In this document: positions 60,039 through 64,000 of the stretch, one piece after another | How the letters are laid out: every line of letters begins with the position of its first letter | Numbering within the stretch: position 1 is the first letter of the stretch | DNA from: Euglena gracilis | Lineage: Eukaryota; Euglenida; Euglenophyceae; Euglenales | Length of the DNA stretch: 64,000 nucleotides | Direction of reading: 5' to 3' | Assembly (NCBI GenBank): GCA_039621445.1 | Contig: CP154957.1 | Location: forward strand, 31,886,399-31,950,398 | Program-made: the position numbers and the translations under genes | The notes under the pieces: generated by a model | The model's database searches: none | Seen by the model: the letters and a program-made list of their open reading frames with translations, nothing else | What the model was told of the DNA's origin: nothing

Positions 60039-62228
60039 TCAGTGTGAAGGACAGGGGCAGAGACATCCGCTGCCATCCGTCGGCTCGCCTCCGACGGTGT
60101 AGTCTCCACGTACCCAGCCTCCGCCAGCGTCTTGGTCCACGGCGCAGCAGGCACTCTGGCGCACACTCGGCAGGCAAGGAACGGCAGCAGCAGCAGCAGC
60201 CCCACAAATACAACCCCCGCTACCCAGTACGGTTTGACGCCAGGCTTTTCCAACCACCCCCGGGGCGGTGGGCTGGCATGGGTAGCCGTGGGTAGGGGAA
60301 AATGGGTGGCCTCCGGGTTGGGGCCGGAAAGGGCCGGGACTCACCAGGCCTGCGTTGGGGGGATTGAGGACGCAGACACCGGCGGTGGTGCCCTCTCGCC
60401 GCCTTGAGGCTGAGGACGGGTCCTGGAGGTGCAACGGGAAGGAGCCATGGGTGGCGAAGGCTCCATCGGGACAGGGGATGAATGGGGCGCACTGGGTATG
60501 GGGGTGCGCTGGCAGGAAATGATGTGAGAGGAACGGGGACGGCGTGGCACAGGCCGGTGGCATGGGGGGGTGCCGGCCCGTACACACCGGGAAGGCCGCA
60601 GGCGGAGGGGGCACCGCGTCCCCGCCCGCAGCCTGGAAATGGTTCGGAATGGGCACATACGGAGAATGGGTGAACATCGCAGAGGCAGCCACAGCCGCCT
60701 GGGGGGCAGCCACAGCAGCCTGGGTGGCAGCCACCACCGTCGCCTGGGGGGCGGCCACAGCAGCCTGGGAGGCAGCCACAGCCGCCTGGGGGGCAGCGTG
60801 CGGCAGCAAATGAGCGAACGCAGACACGGGCTGCGCACACTCAGCTCCTGTCGATGGACACACCAAGGTTGATACCGCAGCAGAGGGGATCTGGGGATCA
60901 GCCTCCTGCGACAGCTGGGGAAACGCAGAGACGGAGGGACGGTCGGACGGGTGGCGCACGAAGTGCAGCGGGACGGGCTGGTGCGATGCAGCGGCGGCGA
61001 CGGTCCGCGGTGGATCCTGACCTAGCGCTGGCGGTGGATCGCGTGTCGGGACGTGCTGTCCTGCAGGCACCGCTGTGCCCACTGGGGGGTCCGCTGACTC
61101 CCCTTCCTGGCTGCTTGCCTCCTCGTCCTTCTTGATGTCCTCGTCGGGCCAAACCCACTCCTCGGGGGGGTCTTCCCACAAAGCGTTATTGATGACCTCC
61201 TGCTCCTGCTTCTTCACCTCCGCGATGATGACCGCCACCTCAGCCGGGTTGCGGTGGAGGTAGTCCAGCAGGTCCACCTTGAGCTTCTTGGACTTGGCGT
61301 ACTCGATCATCTGGTGAGCGTAGCGATGGAAGAAATTCTTCAACGGCTCCCACGTGAGAGTCGGGTGGCCCTCCCACTTCACCTCGAACTCCCAGTCGCC
61401 GTCGTCTCGTCGGCGGTGCCGCCGGATCTCCTCCACCGTCCACTCCTCGATGTCCACGTCTTCTTGCGGTCTGGCCTGCCGGTAGACGAACATCTTGGGC
61501 GGGCCCCACAGCCGCGTGTCATCGCGGTAGGCCTTCAGCTGGCAGCGGTGGGCCTCTTGGCGGCGGCCCTCCTCCAGCTCCAGCTCGTACGAGTGCTCGC
61601 CACGGCGCGCGGTGACCCGGGCTGGGCCAAGCCAGTAGCTCTCGAGCTTCTGGCCCGGCCGTCTCGGAGGCCGGAGGTACCAGACCAGGTCTCCCTTGGC
61701 GAACTCCTCGAGGTCCTTCCTGCTCCGGTTCTTCTGGTCCGCTTGCCGCTTGTGGAGGTCGTTGAGGACGTCGGCGACCTTCTGGTCCACGGCCTTCTGT
61801 CTCTCGAAGAACGACACGGCATCCTCCACCATGACCGGGGCCTTGTACGGTACGCCACCAGTCCACCGATGCCGTCCATACAGCACCTCGTACGGACTCA
61901 GGCCGTGCTGCGCCTTGGAGTCGTTCAGCTTCTGCACTGCCCTGGGCAGGGACTCCACCCAGGTGATCGGGGCCTCGGCCTTCTCGCTCCGGATCCGCTT
62001 CTGCAGCTGCGCACCGAGGGACTCCGCCCGCCCGTTCGCCGCGTGGTGGTACGCCTGGGCATAGGCGTGGCGGATCCCGTGCAAGCCGCACATGCTGCGC
62101 CACCACGCGCCAGCAAAGTGCGGCCCGCGATCACTCGTGATCACGCTGGGCAGCCAGTGCGGCGACCACCACCCCCGGTACATCGCCTTGGCCACGCGTG
62201 TGGTGGGCCGTGGCCACGACCCACCCAC
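60039..62228 (-). CDS. G2 integrase core C-terminal part and chromodomain
   Basis: Starts in frame after a frameshift, with no ATG. ITSDRGPHF supplies the second catalytic Asp and NGRAESLG the Glu. The first Asp (ACVDRHSGW) is in another frame at about 62260. A GPY-like ESYWLGPARV follows, then a chromodomain at about 61450-61270 (WTVEEIRRHRRR, FEVKWEGHPTLTWEPLKNFF). After that comes about 400 residues of Pro/Ala-rich tail with QAAVAA repeats. GC content is much higher than in G1, so G2 belongs to a distinct chromovirus lineage or base-composition regime. Confidence 0.8.
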   Translation of the reverse strand: MGGSWPRPTTRVAKAMYRGWWSPHWLPSVITSDRGPHFAGAWWRSMCGLHGIRHAYAQAYHHAANGRAESLGAQLQKRIRSEKAEAPITWVESLPRAVQKLNDSKAQHGLSPYEVLYGRHRWTGGVPYKAPVMVEDAVSFFERQKAVDQKVADVLNDLHKRQADQKNRSRKDLEEFAKGDLVWYLRPPRRPGQKLESYWLGPARVTARRGEHSYELELEEGRRQEAHRCQLKAYRDDTRLWGPPKMFVYRQARPQEDVDIEEWTVEEIRRHRRRDDGDWEFEVKWEGHPTLTWEPLKNFFHRYAHQMIEYAKSKKLKVDLLDYLHRNPAEVAVIIAEVKKQEQEVINNALWEDPPEEWVWPDEDIKKDEEASSQEGESADPPVGTAVPAGQHVPTRDPPPALGQDPPRTVAAAASHQPVPLHFVRHPSDRPSVSAFPQLSQEADPQIPSAAVSTLVCPSTGAECAQPVSAFAHLLPHAAPQAAVAASQAAVAAPQATVVAATQAAVAAPQAAVAASAMFTHSPYVPIPNHFQAAGGDAVPPPPAAFPVCTGRHPPMPPACATPSPFLSHHFLPAHPHTQCAPFIPCPDGAFATHGSFPLHLQDPSSASRRREGTTAGVCVLNPPNAGLVSPGPFRPQPGGHPFSPTHGYPCQPTAPGVVGKAWRQTVLGSGGCICGAAAAAAVPCLPSVRQSACCAVDQDAGGGWVRGDYTVGGEPTDGSGCLCPCPSH

Positions 62229-63518
62229 TGTGGCGATCGACGCAGGCGGCGAACACGTTGTACAGCTGCCCCTCGAAGTCCACCTCCGGCATCACGAAGA
62301 GGTCGATGGCCACCGACGCCATGATGTACGGCGGGACGGGCGTCGGGCAGACCTTCAGCCGCAGCGGCTGGTGGGGTGCTCGGTGGCCTGGCACACCGGG
62401 CACGTCCGCTGCAGCCCGCTGGCCACCTTCGCCGCCTCCATCCGGTCCGCGAAGACGTAGGTGCGCTCGGCCTCCTCCACCAGCCGGTCCCCGCCCACAT
62501 GGCCGGAGACCGAGTGCTGCTCCCTCAGCACCTCCGCCAGCAGCCCGCTCGGCACACACCACCTCCCCGCCGAGACGAGCCGCCCATCCACCAGCTGGAA
62601 CCCGCTGGGCCAGCCCGGGCCGTTGTGGGCCTGGTCCCAGACGGGCTTCCAGCGCGGGCACACCGCATACGCCTTGCTCCAGTCCATGTCGAAGACGTTG
62701 ATGTCCAGGTCAGGCTGCGGGGGCACGGGATCAGCGGTTGACGGCACACCCGCCGAGGGCACTGCAGACGGGACCGACGCGGCCGGTGACGGCACACCGG
62801 CCGCGGACGCTGGGACGGGCATGGCCGGTGATGACACCCCGGCTGTGGGCGCTGCGGACGGTGCGATGGACTGCGGTGCGGTGGACTGCGGTGCTGGTGA
62901 TGGGACTGGCGATGGCGCGTTGGATGATGGTGCTGGCACGGACGCTGGTGATGCGATGCACGACGCAGACGGTGGGACTGCCGCAGACGATGCCGACGGT
63001 GGGACTGCTGCGGCCGCGGGAGACGAGGCTGACGGGTGCATCTCGCGTGGGTGCTCGGACCGCGTACCGTGCGGGGCGTCTGCTGGGGCGTCTCGGGCGT
63101 TGCGCTGCGTGTCGAGGCGGCTGCGCGTGGTGACGGCGATGTGGGACGCTGACGGGACCGCGGCGAACGACTGGAGCGGGATCAGCTGGATGACGGCCAG
63201 CTCTCTCCCCTCCTTCAGGGTTAACTTCTCCACCTGTTCCGCCTTGGCTTGGTCTCTTCGTCTTCGGGATGCACCGCCTTCGGGGTGGACTTCTCGCGCA
63301 GCTTCTCCTCCAGGATGTGGGCCTTCATCTCCTTCGTGTCGGCCTCGGTGCCGTGCCACGAGGTGTCGCGCCAGCCTTGTGAGGCCGGGTAGGCCCAGCG
63401 AGACATGGCATCGCCCACCACGTTGGTCTCGCGGGGACGTGCACCACGGTGATGCGGAACTCGTTGAGCTTCGCATGCCATCTGGCCCGCCTCCCCTGCG
63501 GGCCCACTCCGGCGACAT
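62131..63518 (-). pseudogene. G2 integrase N-terminal region, frameshifted
   Basis: 63518-62355 carries a Pro/Ser/Ala-rich linker and the zinc-binding module (REQHSVSGHVGGDRL ... RTCPVCQA). The next part (VAIDLFVMPEVDFEGQLYNV, CVDRHSGWVVATAHH) is in another frame (62661-62131), and the frame changes again near 62230. Two shifts inside the integrase imply decay, unless homopolymer errors are present. Confidence 0.7.
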
Positions 63519-63991
63519 ACTCCTTGTACCACGACTCCAGGCTGCGGTGGTCGGTCAGGACGAGGATCTCGTTGTCCAGCAGGAAGCCCGCCCACTTGTC
63601 GAGGGCGGCCACCACGGCATACGTCTCCTTGTCCCGGACATCCCACCGAAGGCGCTGCCCCTCGGTGAGCTTCCGGGACATGAAGGCCACCGGGACGGAG
63701 GCCCCCGGCCGCAGGTCCTCCACCCGCGGCACGCCGTCGATGTTCGGGAACTGCTCCAGCACCGCTCCGATGGCGTAGTCCGACGCGTCGGTGCGCAGGA
63801 CGAACGGCTTGGCTGGATCGATGTGGTACAGCTCCAAGTCGGCGACGAGGGCCTTCTTCAGCTTGTCGAACGCCTCCTTCTCCTGCTCCGTCCACACCAC
63901 TGGGTGCTTGGATCCCGCCTTGGTCAGCTCCCTCGGCAACTTCAGCTTCTCCTGCAACGGCGCCGCCAGCTCCGCGTACAGTCTCACGTAG
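63221..63991 (-). pseudogene. G2 RNase H, frameshifted, cut by window edge
   Basis: LRTDASDYAIGAVLEQF, VAFMSRKLTEGQRLRWD, KETYAVVAALDKW and LTDHRSLESW mark Ty3/gypsy RNase H. After HVPA the expected continuation (TNVVGDAMSRWAYPASQGWR) is one frame away, near 63430. RT and upstream genes lie beyond the right edge. Confidence 0.8.
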
Positions 63992-64000
63992 CCCGCATAG

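Noticed and set aside
58333-60295. Five overlapping frames of 500-630 codons
   Set aside because: Stops are rare in this GC-rich minisatellite on both strands, and no domain is visible in any of them.

Overview
This window is nuclear DNA of a eukaryote, most likely an alga or other protist. It has short exon-like open segments between GT/AG splice signals, a dense load of small inverted-repeat transposons, very many poly-C and poly-G runs, long microsatellites, and retrotransposons of the chromovirus (Ty3/gypsy with chromodomain) and DIRS-like (tyrosine recombinase) classes. I see no rRNA, tRNA, bacterial operon or CRISPR. The species cannot be fixed from sequence alone. A chromovirus carrying a cytosine methyltransferase is compatible with a dinoflagellate or charophyte-type alga, where methyltransferase capture by retrotransposons has been reported, but that is inference.

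0-36.5 kb: a gene-poor region holding a hAT transposase remnant (about 0.2-1.0 kb) and scattered candidate host exons, mostly on the plus strand (best at 2.8, 16.8-18.2, 18.6-19.4, 20.1-20.6, 25.1, 32.5-33.0, 33.8 and 36.3 kb). Between them lie non-autonomous DNA transposons: hAT-like elements with 8-bp target duplications (4949-6259, 14932-15346, 24386-24702), a TA-flanked Tc1/mariner-like MITE (3099-3326), a palindrome-rich MITE with a 9-bp duplication (7781-8059, second copy 36549-36815), and a 1.06-kb element with long inverted ends (28785-29846). Most share a G-run/C-run hairpin style. No product can be named for the candidate exons.

36.9-58 kb: a retrotransposon nest. A DIRS-like element (D1, plus strand, about 36.88-55.24 kb) carries low-complexity Gag, a broken RT, RNase H and a tyrosine recombinase between inverted repeats. 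It is split inside its RT/RNase H region by a nearly complete 13.69-kb chromovirus (G1, minus strand, 39213-52903) with two 1082-bp LTRs differing at about six positions. A second, decayed DIRS-like copy (D2, minus strand, about 55.1-57.8 kb) meets D1 tail to tail and retains the empty target site of G1.

G1 is the most notable object. In element order it has LTR, a primer-binding site matching an initiator-tRNA-Met 3' end, two accessory ORFs (one coiled-coil), Gag with a CCHC knuckle, an in-frame UAG in a readthrough-like context, and Pol that begins with a C5-cytosine DNA methyltransferase domain before protease, RT and RNase H. Integrase plus chromodomain follows in the +1 frame, then a -1 slippery heptamer leading into a further ORF, then an ORF with a second CCHC knuckle, and the LTR.

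58-64 kb: a GC-rich proline-coding minisatellite (58.5-60.0 kb), then the 3' part of a second, GC-rich chromovirus (G2, minus strand) with RNase H, integrase and chromodomain broken by frameshifts and running off the right edge of the window.
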